From the NCBI RefSeq assembly GCF_000337195.1, contig NZ_AOID01000019.1:1-64000 (forward strand): a stretch of 64,000 bases of DNA, given 5' to 3'. Below are positions 49,907 to 57,877 of the stretch, in pieces. Source of the DNA: Natrinema versiforme JCM 10478 (GTDB taxonomy: Archaea > Halobacteriota > Halobacteria > Halobacteriales > Natrialbaceae). The notes under the pieces are model-generated. The model saw only the letters and a program-made list of their open reading frames with translations. It searched no databases and was not told the DNA's origin. The first letter of the stretch is position 1. Every line of letters begins with the position of its first letter. Made by a program: the position numbers and the translations under genes.

Positions 49907-49928
49907 CGGCGCGGCCTCGAGCGCGCCG
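49907..49928 (+). repeat. hairpin at the putative right end of the TnpB unit
   Basis: CGGCGCG and CGCGCCG form a seven-pair stem with an eight-base loop, 29 bases after the tnpB stop. Right-end hairpins and the guide-RNA scaffold of such elements lie in this position, so the guide would be encoded just beyond. Confidence 0.5.
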
Positions 49929-49985
49929 TGATCGTGTAGACAGACGGACAGCAAAATTCTATCGGAAATGGCGGCCAGCTATCGG

Positions 49986-50213
49986 TCACTCGCCGTCGGC
50001 CCACCGATCGAACTGCGCGACGGGCCGGTGACTGATTCCGTTGTAATTCTTCGGCGGTTCCTTTTCGCCCGTATGAAACGCTTTCCACCACTTGCCCATC
50101 GCGTCCTCGAGTTCGTCACTGTCGACGACGGCGAGGAAATGACCTGGCTTCAGATCCTCGTCGAGCGTGTAGACGACGTAGGTCGGTCGCTCCACCGTCT
50201 CGTCGTCACCCAT
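49986..50213 (-). CDS. uncharacterised 75-residue protein
   Basis: A small acidic protein with YVVYTLDEDLKPGHFLAVVD and an FHTGEKEPPKNYNG segment. It is the last gene of the leftward 53.8-50.0 kb operon. The ATG at 50213 overlaps the upstream gene by eight bases. Confidence 0.6.
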   Translation of the reverse strand: MGDDETVERPTYVVYTLDEDLKPGHFLAVVDSDELEDAMGKWWKAFHTGEKEPPKNYNGISHRPVAQFDRWADGE

Positions 50214-50544
50214 CGTCAACACCCTTCCCGAGTACCAGCGCCCCCGGCGTCTCGCCACAGAGCGGACAGGAAAGCACACCTTCGCCGGGCTTCGAGACAC
50301 CACGCACGGGCTCCTCGCAGTCGGGACAGTGGTAGTTCGCGCCGGTATCGGCGGGCCGACACCGCACGTCGAAGCTCAGCCGGTCGGTTTCGTAGCCGAG
50401 TGCGCCGACCGACATGGCGTGTTGCTTGTGGAAGGCCAGCAAGGAGAGGGCCAGTTCCGTGTCGCCGTAGCCCCGATACGGATCGACCTGTTCGGCCAGC
50501 GGCGGCGGTTCGAAGTCGTCGAGTGGGTCCGATCGGTCTGTCAT
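50206..50544 (-). CDS. zinc-ribbon protein, 112 residues
   Basis: The second half has YHCPDCEEPVRGVSKPGEG and CPLCGETPG, a zinc ribbon; the first half is helical. ATGA-coupled to the upstream gene. The function is unknown. Confidence 0.65.
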   Translation of the reverse strand: MTDRSDPLDDFEPPPLAEQVDPYRGYGDTELALSLLAFHKQHAMSVGALGYETDRLSFDVRCRPADTGANYHCPDCEEPVRGVSKPGEGVLSCPLCGETPGALVLGKGVDDG

Positions 50545-50792
50545 TCGGAATCCTCCAGTGCCGCCTGCATTCGGTCCCGAACCGATAGCTCCCGCACACG
50601 GTCGGCGGGCGTCGTCTCGAGGATTTCACTCACACACGACTCACAGACCGGCACATCGACCATGCGCTCGTAGTTCTCGAGTAACCGGGCGATATGGGTC
50701 GCGTCGCCACGGCAGCCGTCGTAGTATTCGCAGTCGGGCATTTCGAGGTCTAACTCCCGGCCGTCGAGTGTTTGCTGGGTAGGTTCACACAT
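50541..50792 (-). CDS. uncharacterised 83-residue Cys-containing protein
   Basis: Contains MPDCEYYDGCRGDATHIARL and VPVCESCVSEIL, probably one zinc site, then a helical end. The start at 50792 is taken over the longer frame because upstream residues are Arg-rich and unlike haloarchaeal coding. Confidence 0.6.
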   Translation of the reverse strand: MCEPTQQTLDGRELDLEMPDCEYYDGCRGDATHIARLLENYERMVDVPVCESCVSEILETTPADRVRELSVRDRMQAALEDSE

Positions 50793-50994
50793 CCGAATCA
50801 CGCTCCGCTGGCACGACCTCGAGTGTCCCGCGAATCCGAACCGACTCGGGGAAGGCCCCCGTCTTCGGTTCGCCGACCGCATCGGCCACGGCCTCGGCAA
50901 GCGTCTGGTAGGAGAGCACCGACAAGTCCTGTGCATCACCGACTGTCATGTCGATCTCGACGGTTTCGGACTCGTCGTTACTCACGGCCGTCAC
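50785..50994 (-). CDS. uncharacterised 69-residue protein
   Basis: An acidic protein (SETVEIDMTVGDAQDLSVLS, then AEAVADAVGEPKTGAFPE). It overlaps its neighbours by eight and 17 bases. No family is recognised. Confidence 0.55.
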   Translation of the reverse strand: MTAVSNDESETVEIDMTVGDAQDLSVLSYQTLAEAVADAVGEPKTGAFPESVRIRGTLEVVPAERDSDV

Positions 50995-51133
50995 CTCGCC
51001 CGAGTCGGTCCCGAAGCTCCCGTTTGGAAAGCGGCGAGCGATAAACTGTCTGCCGGTGGCGGTGCCAGTAGGCCGTCAGCCCCACGGTAATGACGGCGAC
51101 TATCCCACACGCGAAAACGAATTGGTTACTCAT
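50978..51133 (-). CDS. 51-residue single-helix membrane protein
   Basis: MSNQFVFACGIVAVITVGLT forms one membrane helix, followed by a basic tail (HRHRQTVYRSPLSKRELRDR). It overlaps the RHH gene upstream by eight bases. Confidence 0.6.
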   Translation of the reverse strand: MSNQFVFACGIVAVITVGLTAYWHRHRQTVYRSPLSKRELRDRLGRGDGRE

Positions 51134-51335
51134 CGGTATGTCCTCGCAGGTCTGTTTCGTCGGCCACGAGCTGTCGAACCGCCGCGCGGATCGCTGCACT
51201 CCGATTCGGGAACAGGCCAGCATCGACCAACTCCCCGAGCGCGCCGAGTTGGGCCTCGGTCGCCCGGAACGTGACTCGTTCCATGCTGCCGGTCGTCTGT
51301 CGGTCGTGGTCGCCGGTTTCGTACTGGGTGGCCAT
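51126..51335 (-). CDS. ribbon-helix-helix protein, 69 residues
   Basis: Contains MERVTFRATEAQLGALGELV and FPNRSAAIRAAVRQLVADET, a clear strand-helix-helix DNA-binding unit. It is a likely regulator of this leftward operon. Confidence 0.75.
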   Translation of the reverse strand: MATQYETGDHDRQTTGSMERVTFRATEAQLGALGELVDAGLFPNRSAAIRAAVRQLVADETDLRGHTDE

Positions 51336-51336
51336 C

Positions 51337-51759
51337 TTAGGTTCCACCTCCGTAGAAGCCGACCGCTTCGCGGAACGCTTCGACCGTTGCCTCGTAATCG
51401 CAGGTGTCCATTTCGAGGTAGCAGTGCCACTCGCCGGGCTCACCAACGAACTCGTAGAAGCGCCACCCCTCCCGATCGACGCGGACCCACACTTCGGGAC
51501 AGACCGACTCGTCGAATTTGTCGGCAGTCGCGGCGTACTCGAGTTGCTGTTTCGGTGGGAACCGATTCGTTTTCACCTGCACGAATCGCACCGGCCACGG
51601 ATCTTTCGCAGCGAGCACGTCGATGAACCCGAGCGGGTCGGTATTCGAGTAGGCATCGACCTTATCGACGTTGCCTTTCCCGTAGACGCGACCGAGGATA
51701 TTCGCGGCTTCCCGTTCGTTCCGTTCGCCCTTTTCGTTCGTGGATTCACCCGAGGACAT
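51337..51759 (-). CDS. restriction-fold nuclease resembling Holliday-junction resolvases
   Basis: A 140-residue protein with KGERNEREAANILGRVYG, then GFIDVLAAKDPWPVRFVQVK, i.e. the spacing E...D...(E/Q)xK of the PD-(D/E)XK fold used by archaeal Hjc-type resolvases and other nucleases. Gln stands where the second acid is usual, a known variation. It could resolve replication or recombination intermediates of the element. Confidence 0.65.
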   Translation of the reverse strand: MSSGESTNEKGERNEREAANILGRVYGKGNVDKVDAYSNTDPLGFIDVLAAKDPWPVRFVQVKTNRFPPKQQLEYAATADKFDESVCPEVWVRVDREGWRFYEFVGEPGEWHCYLEMDTCDYEATVEAFREAVGFYGGGT

Positions 51760-51972
51760 CTACGTGTCACCTCCCGGAATCTCCGATTCGACGGTCGCCG
51801 TCTGGCCCCACTCGTCGCCGGTCGAGTCACACTTATACGCGTGCGAGCGAACGACGCGCTCGGCGATCTCGCGGTTCGTATCTTCCGAGAGTCCGGCCGC
51901 GTCGAGTGGGCGCTCGAGGGACCAGTCGCAGTCCTCGCAGTGGGCGCGGGCGACGCCGGTCTGTGTGCTCAT
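51760..51972 (-). CDS. uncharacterised 70-residue Cys protein
   Basis: Contains AHCEDCDWSLERPLDAAG and SHAYKCDSTG, perhaps one zinc site. ATGA-coupled to the upstream gene. No family is recognised. Confidence 0.6.
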   Translation of the reverse strand: MSTQTGVARAHCEDCDWSLERPLDAAGLSEDTNREIAERVVRSHAYKCDSTGDEWGQTATVESEIPGGDT

Positions 51973-52409
51973 TCGGAATCACCGTCGCGTTCGATCGGCT
52001 CATGCTCGAGCGTAGAGTCGAATCCCGCTTCGACCGCGTCGAGGACCTGGCCTAACTCGTCGGCCGACGGGACGTAGTCGTCGTGTGGAAAGAGCCGAAC
52101 GACGCTTCCGCGGCCGACCCACACTCGGAGTCTTTCGTAGGTCTCTGTCGAACAGATTTCACCGTCGTAGTACGGCGTGTTCCCACCCCCGCATCGGCCA
52201 CCGATCGTCTGATCCGGGCGGTGGTCCAGCGGGGAATAGCCTCGTTCCTCGAGCGCGTTGTGGAACCGGTCGGTATCTTGGTCAACGTCGCCCGTGAATC
52301 GGAGTTGGGCCGGAATCGACGCTGGTACCTTCCGGTCCCTGAATTGGCTCTCGGTGTAGGTGTAGTACATTTCCTCGAGTGCGCGACGGACAGTCTCGCT
52401 GTCGGTCAT
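51969..52409 (-). CDS. uncharacterised 146-residue protein
   Basis: An acidic protein with RRALEEMYYTYTESQFRDRK and a Gly/Cys loop (TIGGRCGGGNTPYYDGEICS). The start at 52409 follows from the ATGA overlap; the longer upstream frame is Arg-rich and spurious. Confidence 0.65.
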   Translation of the reverse strand: MTDSETVRRALEEMYYTYTESQFRDRKVPASIPAQLRFTGDVDQDTDRFHNALEERGYSPLDHRPDQTIGGRCGGGNTPYYDGEICSTETYERLRVWVGRGSVVRLFPHDDYVPSADELGQVLDAVEAGFDSTLEHEPIERDGDSE

Positions 52410-52813
52410 GCCGAACCACTCTCCTCGCTCGCGTCGAAGTAATCGGCCAGCGTCACGCGCGGATCGTCCGGTACGTCCGCATCGTCCTCGCGGACCGGAT
52501 TCACTACGTCCTTGATGGGGCCGTACTCCGAGCCGTACTCGAGTAAGGCCCGTTCCACGTAGGCAGGGATCTCCTCGAGCGGGCCGACCCGTTCGGCGTA
52601 TTTCTGAATCTCGCCGTCGCTGTCTTTCCAGAGGACGGTCCGACAGACGACGACGGCGGTCTCGGGCTCGGTCACTTCGGCCGCCCACTCTTCCCGCGTC
52701 GGATTCGGCCATACCTGGAGCACTGGATTCTCGAGTTGCGTGCGCGGGTGCATCCAGTGAACTTCGATTTGATCCTGTTCGACGGTCTCGGGGTGGTCGT
52801 AGTCGTCGCTCAT
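52406..52813 (-). CDS. uncharacterised 135-residue protein
   Basis: A very acidic protein with several Trp (VHWMHPRTQLENPVLQVWPN). ATGA overlaps at both ends. No family is recognised. Confidence 0.65.
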   Translation of the reverse strand: MSDDYDHPETVEQDQIEVHWMHPRTQLENPVLQVWPNPTREEWAAEVTEPETAVVVCRTVLWKDSDGEIQKYAERVGPLEEIPAYVERALLEYGSEYGPIKDVVNPVREDDADVPDDPRVTLADYFDASEESGSA

Positions 52814-53214
52814 GCCGACTCACCGCCCTCGATGTACCGCTCGAGATCCGCCCGCCGGAGCACGGCGTCGGGCACGTCTGCCGGCGACGAATAGGCGAGC
52901 GAACTGTGAATCGCACTCCGGTAGTTACTCAGCCGGTAGCTGTTCTCGATGCACTTCCCGCAGGGCTCGAGATCGTATTTCAACACGGCTTCTTCGACGG
53001 TCTCGGCATCGACACGCGACCACAGCGACCCGGCGGGCAACCGCTGGCCGCATTTCGGGTGGTACTCGTAGTCGTAGCCCTCGGCGTCGCTTTCGGCCCG
53101 TTCGTGGACCGTGCCCGACGACGAGGAGACGAATCGAACGTCGCCGGCTTCCCGAATCGTATCGCCGTTCGGGGCCGTCTTGGTTCGGCGCTCCGGGCGG
53201 TCGTTGCTACTCAT
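52810..53214 (-). CDS. uncharacterised 134-residue protein
   Basis: Contains HPKCGQRLPAGSLWSRV and LEPCGKCIENSYRL, so a possible zinc site, and a helical end. An alternative start lies at 53226. No family is recognised. Confidence 0.6.
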   Translation of the reverse strand: MSSNDRPERRTKTAPNGDTIREAGDVRFVSSSSGTVHERAESDAEGYDYEYHPKCGQRLPAGSLWSRVDAETVEEAVLKYDLEPCGKCIENSYRLSNYRSAIHSSLAYSSPADVPDAVLRRADLERYIEGGESA

Positions 53215-53491
53215 CGTCGCCCCCACGCACGCCGATCTCCGAGAGTTTCACGAGCACGTTCTGGTAAGCCAATTTCCGACCCAGATAGTCCGCGTCGTCG
53301 GTCTCTTTGTACCGCTGTGCGGCCTCGTCGCGTTGCTCGCGAAGCCACTGGCGGAAGAGGCCAAACTCATCGGCCTCTTTCGCTGCCGTCTCGAAACCGT
53401 CCAAGAACGCCCGCCGTTGGGCTTGCACGTACTCCTCGGCGGCGCGTTCTTTCCACTCTCGGTAGGCGGTTTCGTGCAGGTCTCGGCTCAT
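53207..53491 (-). CDS. helical, charged 94-residue protein
   Basis: Almost wholly helical and coiled-coil-like (HETAYREWKERAAEEYVQAQ, then FRQWLREQRDEAAQRYKETD). No family is recognised. Confidence 0.65.
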   Translation of the reverse strand: MSRDLHETAYREWKERAAEEYVQAQRRAFLDGFETAAKEADEFGLFRQWLREQRDEAAQRYKETDDADYLGRKLAYQNVLVKLSEIGVRGGDDE

Positions 53492-53778
53492 CGCGTCTCA
53501 CCCCGCCAGACCTCGAGATACGTCCGACTCACCGAGTACCAGCGGACATTCTCGAGCGCCAGTGTCTCGGCGATAATCGTCTCGGGGACCGCCACGCCGT
53601 CGTAGTCGTCGACCTCGTGGTAGCGTCGGGGTTCCCCCTCGCACACGTCGTAGAACCACTGCCAGCCGGTCGTGCGGTCGTGACACCGAAGCACCGTGTC
53701 GCCACTGACCAACGCCAGCGGCCCCGGTCGATCGCTCACTCGCTGCCCACTCGCCTGTTGCGTTCGTGCTTGACTCAT
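53488..53778 (-). CDS. first gene of the leftward 50-53.8 kb operon
   Basis: A 96-residue protein with a beta-like, Trp/Tyr-rich core (TTGWQWFYDVCEGEPRRYHE). The start at 53778 is preferred because the upstream part of the frame is AT-rich and lies in the promoter region. No family is recognised. Confidence 0.6.
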   Translation of the reverse strand: MSQARTQQASGQRVSDRPGPLALVSGDTVLRCHDRTTGWQWFYDVCEGEPRRYHEVDDYDGVAVPETIIAETLALENVRWYSVSRTYLEVWRGETR

Positions 53779-53934
53779 AGCAACCTCTGATTCCGGCGGG
53801 CTCGTATGCTCGAGTCGCCTGAATCCTATGTGTATGCTACACGAAACATATGTAAAAGTGTTCTCCCGACAGACGGGTGTCTTGGGTAGGTAAGACTCAC
53901 GAAAACAGCGGAAACGGTGGTGTGGACATAACAC

Positions 53935-53940
53935 CTATAT
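53935..53940 (+). promoter_or_regulatory. TATA box of the rightward gene at 53964
   Basis: CTATAT is centred about 26 bases before the ATG at 53964 in the 185-base gap between divergent genes. ACATATGT near 53848 and TGTGTA-TGC-TACACG near 53830 are possible operators. Confidence 0.5.
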
Positions 53941-53963
53941 CGTCGCCGTGCACACGGCTCGAT

Positions 53964-54326
53964 ATGCCCACCGACGCCATCGATATCATGGAGCGACTCG
54001 AGGACGACTACGCCGACGCACACACTGCCGACGCCCAACCCGAGTGGACCGACGACCTTCGAGACGCCCACGATGCGATTGAATCCGCGTTCGTTCGGGT
54101 CTGCGGCCCGGTGCCGTTCCCACGGATCGAACTCGAGGTGTACAATCAGGCCGCCGATGAAACTGGCTGGCACCGCATCGAACTGTCGGACGGTAACTGG
54201 GGATACGCCTACGACAACCCGCCGGCCGGTGTCGTCGCAGCACAGGAGTTTCTCGAAGAGTGTGTCAATGCCGATGCATTCGAGGCGTGGTGGCGCGAGC
54301 ACGTTGGGTTTGGTGGCGACGAGTAG
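53964..54326 (+). CDS. uncharacterised 120-residue acidic protein
   Basis: A soluble protein with DDYADAHTADAQPEWTDDLR and a WGYAYDNPPAGVVAAQEFLE helix. The leaderless promoter supports the start. No family is recognised. Confidence 0.65.
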   Translation: MPTDAIDIMERLEDDYADAHTADAQPEWTDDLRDAHDAIESAFVRVCGPVPFPRIELEVYNQAADETGWHRIELSDGNWGYAYDNPPAGVVAAQEFLEECVNADAFEAWWREHVGFGGDE

Positions 54327-54371
54327 TCTGTCGGCGGGTTCTTTATCCGACCGTTCGCCGAACACGCTTCT

Positions 54372-54572
54372 ATGGACGACATCACCGAGTTCGAAGCCGT
54401 TGAAGAGGACAGGCTCGAAATGACTGTCTCGGACGGGACGACCTACGAGTTTCCTGTCTCGCACGCCCCGGAACTGAAAGCGATGTTCGGCGACCTCGAG
54501 ATCGACGGCGCGGAGGTGCCGGATATCGAGTGGTCCGGCGAGAACTTTCGGGAACGGGCTGCGGACGAATAG
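54372..54572 (+). CDS. uncharacterised 66-residue acidic protein
   Basis: A small acidic protein (LEMTVSDGTTYEFPVSHAPE) of beta-like character. No family is recognised; a TTTATCC box lies near 54342. Confidence 0.6.
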   Translation: MDDITEFEAVEEDRLEMTVSDGTTYEFPVSHAPELKAMFGDLEIDGAEVPDIEWSGENFRERAADE

Positions 54573-54726
54573 CACTCTCACCCACTGCAACCGTCCCGAA
54601 GCCCTATCTCTCCAGTCGGTGAGCGACCGCATGGCCGGCGAGGTGGTCCGGCCGGACAACAGCCGTCTCGCGTACCACCACCTTTCGTGCGATGGATTCA
54701 CGACGTTACAGTCCCGACTCTCTCCT

Positions 54727-55002
54727 ATGCCCGAGTCCCGAACCCAACGCTTCCGTGGCCGCTCGCCACCCGATCGCGACGACGAGTGGGCCGTCTCGAC
54801 TGTTGCCCGCCGGACGACCAACCGCGACGGCGCGGCCGTCTGTGCGGCGACCGGCGAGACTGTGTCGCTGTCCGAGCCCCATTTCTACGTGACGCTGGTC
54901 TGCGAGAGTGAGTATCGCTTCGATCCCGCGGAGTACGATCACCTGGTCGTCGCCAAGGGCGCGCTCGGTGAGCTGGACGACTGGCTTGAGGGCGGGGAGT
55001 AG
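54727..55002 (+). CDS. uncharacterised 91-residue protein
   Basis: Contains STVARRTTNRDGAAVCAATG, then HFYVTLVCESEYRFDPAEYD, a pattern seen in small haloarchaeal proteins with paired Cys. The start at 54727 was chosen over 54619 because the upstream residues do not look coding. Confidence 0.6.
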   Translation: MPESRTQRFRGRSPPDRDDEWAVSTVARRTTNRDGAAVCAATGETVSLSEPHFYVTLVCESEYRFDPAEYDHLVVAKGALGELDDWLEGGE

Positions 55003-55062
55003 TTTCACTTTCGCCGCGGTACGGGAACCCTTATTCATCCCGGCAAACATATCTATATCTGT

Positions 55063-55410
55063 ATGAGTGACGAATCCAGCGGCAACGTTTCGTTTAGCAT
55101 CGATGAGCAGGCCCGACTCTTTGCGTTCGATATCGACCGAAAGGGGCACAATGCCTTGCTTCCATTATTCAAAGATATCTCGAGCGTACTCGAGGTCATC
55201 AATGAAACCAGGCCGACCGGCGGGAGTGATGGACTCCAAGAAAATGAGATATATAATGAAGTGCACAACGATCTCAAAACCAATCTGGGGGCGGATATCT
55301 CCCCGATGCTGGAGTTTCTGGCAGAAATAGACTATCTTGAACAGACGCCATCTGGGAATTGGAAACTCAAGTCATCCGAAAGCAGTGGTCCTAGCATATA
55401 CACGGCATAG
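55063..55410 (+). CDS. winged-helix-like regulator, 115 residues
   Basis: The middle and end (LPLFKDISSVLEVINETRPT, then LGADISPMLEFLAEIDYLEQ and GNWKLK) suggest a helix-turn-helix with wing. The DNA is less GC-rich than its surroundings, suggesting transfer. A T5 tract at 55420 follows. Confidence 0.55.
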   Translation: MSDESSGNVSFSIDEQARLFAFDIDRKGHNALLPLFKDISSVLEVINETRPTGGSDGLQENEIYNEVHNDLKTNLGADISPMLEFLAEIDYLEQTPSGNWKLKSSESSGPSIYTA

Positions 55411-55419
55411 ACCCAACTC

Positions 55420-55424
55420 TTTTT
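55420..55424 (+). terminator. T5 tract
   Basis: TTTTT 10 bases after the stop at 55410. Confidence 0.4.
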
Positions 55425-55450
55425 AGCGGAAGCCGAGCCCAACCCCGTCG

Positions 55451-55624
55451 ATGCGAACCTCACAAGAAGACCTCCTCGTCGTCGAGGCGCTCGTCGAATA
55501 TCACGCCGACCGAATGGATGTCCAGCCCGCTCGAGCGAGCAGAGCGTGGGTGCTCGCAAAGGAGATCGCCGCGAGCCACGGGCTCGAGATTGAGGATGCG
55601 CTTCGGCAGCGGGATAGCGTGTGA
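55451..55624 (+). CDS. 57-residue helical protein
   Basis: MRTSQEDLLVVEALVEYHAD then ARASRAWVLAKEIAASHGLE: acidic, helical, with haloarchaeal codon use. It ends 15 bases before the convergent gene at 55639. No family is recognised. Confidence 0.55.
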   Translation: MRTSQEDLLVVEALVEYHADRMDVQPARASRAWVLAKEIAASHGLEIEDALRQRDSV

Positions 55625-55638
55625 AAATCAGCCGTGAA

Positions 55639-56079
55639 CTACCGGCGAGCGAGCGCCTTGTTCGCCCGGCGCTTGTGCTTGAACTCCCGAACCCGCCGTG
55701 CGAGCCGCGCCGTCCACCCGCGATAGTCTACGTCGATATCCACGGTCTCGAGATCGCCAGCGCGGTCGTGGGTATCGATCGACAGTTGGGCGGCGTTCTC
55801 GAGGGCCGGTGCGGACACCCAACACTCGCTGCGAGGCTCGCCGTCGACGGTGGTCGTGGTTGCGAGGTCGCTATCGAAGCCCTCGAGACCGTCACTCTCT
55901 GGCGGCAGGACGTGGATGAAGGTCACGTCGGGGTCGGTTCGGAGCACGACCACGTGGTCGCCGGCCGACGGGGCCGGGAGTGTCACGGTTTGCGGGACGA
56001 CCCGCGGGATGCCGTCGCCGGTCTTGGTTTCGACCGCTTCGACGTTGCCGTACAGCTCGAGTTCGATTGTTTCGGTCAT
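55639..56079 (-). CDS. uncharacterised 146-residue protein
   Basis: A beta-rich, acidic protein (VTLPAPSAGDHVVVLRTDPD) with a basic C-terminal helix (ARLARRVREFKHKRRANKAL). It is the last gene of the leftward operon from 57.8 kb. No family is recognised. Confidence 0.65.
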   Translation of the reverse strand: MTETIELELYGNVEAVETKTGDGIPRVVPQTVTLPAPSAGDHVVVLRTDPDVTFIHVLPPESDGLEGFDSDLATTTTVDGEPRSECWVSAPALENAAQLSIDTHDRAGDLETVDIDVDYRGWTARLARRVREFKHKRRANKALARR

Positions 56080-56228
56080 TCGCTCTCACGCTCGAGGTCG
56101 TCCGGGTTCCAGTATCGCGCACAATCGTCACACAGCCACCGATCGCCGGTTCGCATTTCTCTCACTGTGCCCGAACAGACGGGACAGGTGGACGTCGCTC
56201 GCTGGTAGTGGGTGCCGGGTTCGCTCAT
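56076..56228 (-). CDS. 50-residue zinc-ribbon protein
   Basis: STCPVCSGTVREMRTGDRWL followed by CDDCARYWN: a complete zinc ribbon. ATGA overlaps on both sides. Confidence 0.65.
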   Translation of the reverse strand: MSEPGTHYQRATSTCPVCSGTVREMRTGDRWLCDDCARYWNPDDLERESE

Positions 56229-56491
56229 TCGGTCTCACCCGTCGCCCCTGCGTGCAGTGAGCGATTGTCGCCGCGATCGTGGGTTCCGAGCGCGGTATGC
56301 CCACACGGCTGGAAGGTGTACTCGACGAGTGTCACCGCCCACGCCGAGACGATTTCGCCGCCGTTCGCGACAGTGAAATCGACGCCCGGATCGTCTCTGG
56401 TCTCGGACTCGACTTCGGCCACGTCGTTGCCACACGTCGGGCAGACGATTCCCGCGCCGTCCTCGCTCTTGGATTGTTCGTTTTCTGTCAT
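56225..56491 (-). CDS. 88-residue zinc-binding protein
   Basis: Contains GIVCPTCGNDVAEVESETRD and FQPCGHTALGTHDRG, a Cys/His zinc site in a beta-like fold. ATGA-coupled to both neighbours. The function is unknown. Confidence 0.65.
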   Translation of the reverse strand: MTENEQSKSEDGAGIVCPTCGNDVAEVESETRDDPGVDFTVANGGEIVSAWAVTLVEYTFQPCGHTALGTHDRGDNRSLHAGATGETE

Positions 56492-56760
56492 TCGGAATCA
56501 CCGTCCTCGAAGGCCGTTTCGGCGGGCTTGAAATGCAACTCGGCGCTTTTCGCTGCCGCGTGCCCCTCGAACGCGACCAGCCCGTAGCGCACGGCCGCCC
56601 GGAAGACCGGCCGGAGATCGACGCGCGATTTGTCCTCGTCGCCGACGACCGAGACTGCGGCCGAGGTCTCGAAGTCCGTGGCTTCGACGCCCTCGAGACT
56701 GTTCGCTTCGGCGACAAACCCCCCGAGTCGATCGGCCGGCGGGCGGGGATCGGGCTTCAT
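56488..56760 (-). CDS. uncharacterised 90-residue protein
   Basis: A small acidic alpha/beta protein (LEGVEATDFETSAAVSVVGD, then FRAAVRYGLVAFEGHAA). ATGA-coupled. No family is recognised. Confidence 0.6.
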   Translation of the reverse strand: MKPDPRPPADRLGGFVAEANSLEGVEATDFETSAAVSVVGDEDKSRVDLRPVFRAAVRYGLVAFEGHAAAKSAELHFKPAETAFEDGDSE

Positions 56761-57131
56761 TCAGTCTCACCGTCCTGTTGGGCCTCATACTCGGAGCGCC
56801 ACATGAGCGTGTTGTGACTCTCACACCACGGACACCGGAGGCTGTCGCCGGGTTCGTGGTCGCGCCACTCGCCGTTGCCACAGTTCGAACAGACCACGGG
56901 GTCGTACTCGGTCTCGCCGCCGGCTGGGCCGTCGCCCGTGGGGTGTGGTCTACCCTCGCCGCCTGCCGGCCGCTCGAGGTCGGTCCAATGGACTTCGATG
57001 TATCTCCCGTCGCCGGCCGCGAAGTCGTCGGTGCCTTGCTGAATCTCGGTGACGCGAATGTCGTCGGGAACCTCGGCCGTCTGGCCGTTCAGGTAGACGC
57101 GGAACGGGTTTGAGAGGCCAACGTCACCCAT
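56757..57131 (-). CDS. zinc-ribbon protein, 124 residues
   Basis: The end carries VVCSNCGNGEWRDHEPGDSL and RCPWCESHN, a zinc ribbon; the first half is beta-like (FRVYLNGQTAEVPDDIRVTE). The start at 57131 overlaps the HNH gene by eight bases. Confidence 0.65.
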   Translation of the reverse strand: MGDVGLSNPFRVYLNGQTAEVPDDIRVTEIQQGTDDFAAGDGRYIEVHWTDLERPAGGEGRPHPTGDGPAGGETEYDPVVCSNCGNGEWRDHEPGDSLRCPWCESHNTLMWRSEYEAQQDGETE

Positions 57132-57570
57132 TGGAATCACCACAGACGGCCTCGCGCAACTCGTCAAGCAACTCCGGGTGATGTTCCTTGAGTAGTTCGG
57201 CGTCTTTCTCCAGTTCCTCTATACGCGAACGGACGCGAGAAACGGACTCGTATTTCTTCTTGTCCGGGTCGCCACTCTCACCGGAGATCCGTTCCCGGTC
57301 CGTCGTCGTCATGACGGCACGATATTTTCCTGTCCCGGTCTGACTCTGGTGTTTCTCCTTGTGACAACCTTTGCACAACGTAACCAGATTGTCGGGCTCG
57401 TTCGTTCCACCCTCCGAAACTGGCTCTTTGTGGTGGACATTCGCTGTTTCCACGTGTGGGTTATGCTTCCCACCGACAGGCTCGTCGCATTCTTGACACT
57501 CGTACCCGTCACGCTCGAGGACCGCTCGGCGCGTACTCTGGGCTAACTTTTGTCGCCCTGAACCACTCAT
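57124..57570 (-). CDS. HNH endonuclease with a shared C-terminal module
   Basis: A 148-residue protein: an HNH domain (CQECDEPVGG ... ANVHHKEPVSEGG ... LVTLCKGCHKEKH) and a C-terminal helical module (YESVSRVRSRIEELEKDAEL ... LLDELREAVCG). The same module makes up the 78-residue protein encoded just upstream, so the two probably bind the same partner or each other. ATGA-coupled to that gene. Confidence 0.88.
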   Translation of the reverse strand: MSGSGRQKLAQSTRRAVLERDGYECQECDEPVGGKHNPHVETANVHHKEPVSEGGTNEPDNLVTLCKGCHKEKHQSQTGTGKYRAVMTTTDRERISGESGDPDKKKYESVSRVRSRIEELEKDAELLKEHHPELLDELREAVCGDSNG

Positions 57571-57803
57571 TCGTTCTCACCACAGATTCCGTCGCGCAGC
57601 TCGTCGGCGAGCGAATCGTGCTCCTCGAGTGCGCCTAGATCCTCGTTAGTGAGTTTCTGAATCTTCGAGCGCACACGCGAAACAACGACGTAGTAGTAGC
57701 TGTCCGATACGTCCTTTTCACCGTGTAGGATCGCTTTCTCGTCGTCGGTAAGCAACGCCCGACGATCGTCTTCGGCCATACTGTTGGCTGTCATCGAAGC
57801 CAT
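57567..57803 (-). CDS. small regulator-like protein sharing the HNH tail module
   Basis: A 78-residue protein (LLTDDEKAILHGEKDVSDSY, then VVVSRVRSKIQKLTNEDLGA and DELRDGICG). It matches the last 60 residues of the HNH protein downstream and the short helical modules widespread in haloarchaea. It is the first leftward gene from the four-operator switch and a candidate for the protein that binds it. The start at 57803 suits the leaderless TATA at 57825-57834. Confidence 0.7.
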   Translation of the reverse strand: MASMTANSMAEDDRRALLTDDEKAILHGEKDVSDSYYYVVVSRVRSKIQKLTNEDLGALEEHDSLADELRDGICGENE

Positions 57804-57824
57804 GTTACCAGTTTCGGTAGCCCA

Positions 57825-57834
57825 CCTTATCAAA
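57825..57834 (-). promoter_or_regulatory. leftward TATA-like box of the switch
   Basis: In the leftward direction TTTGATAAGG is centred about 27 bases before the ATG at 57803, between operators 1 and 2. Confidence 0.55.
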
Positions 57835-57869
57835 TTACCGTATATGGTAGCGTTACCACAAGCGGTAAC

Positions 57870-57877
57870 TATATAAT
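57870..57877 (+). promoter_or_regulatory. rightward TATA box of the switch
   Basis: TATATAAT is centred about 26 bases before the ATG at 57900, between operators 3 and 4. Confidence 0.7.
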
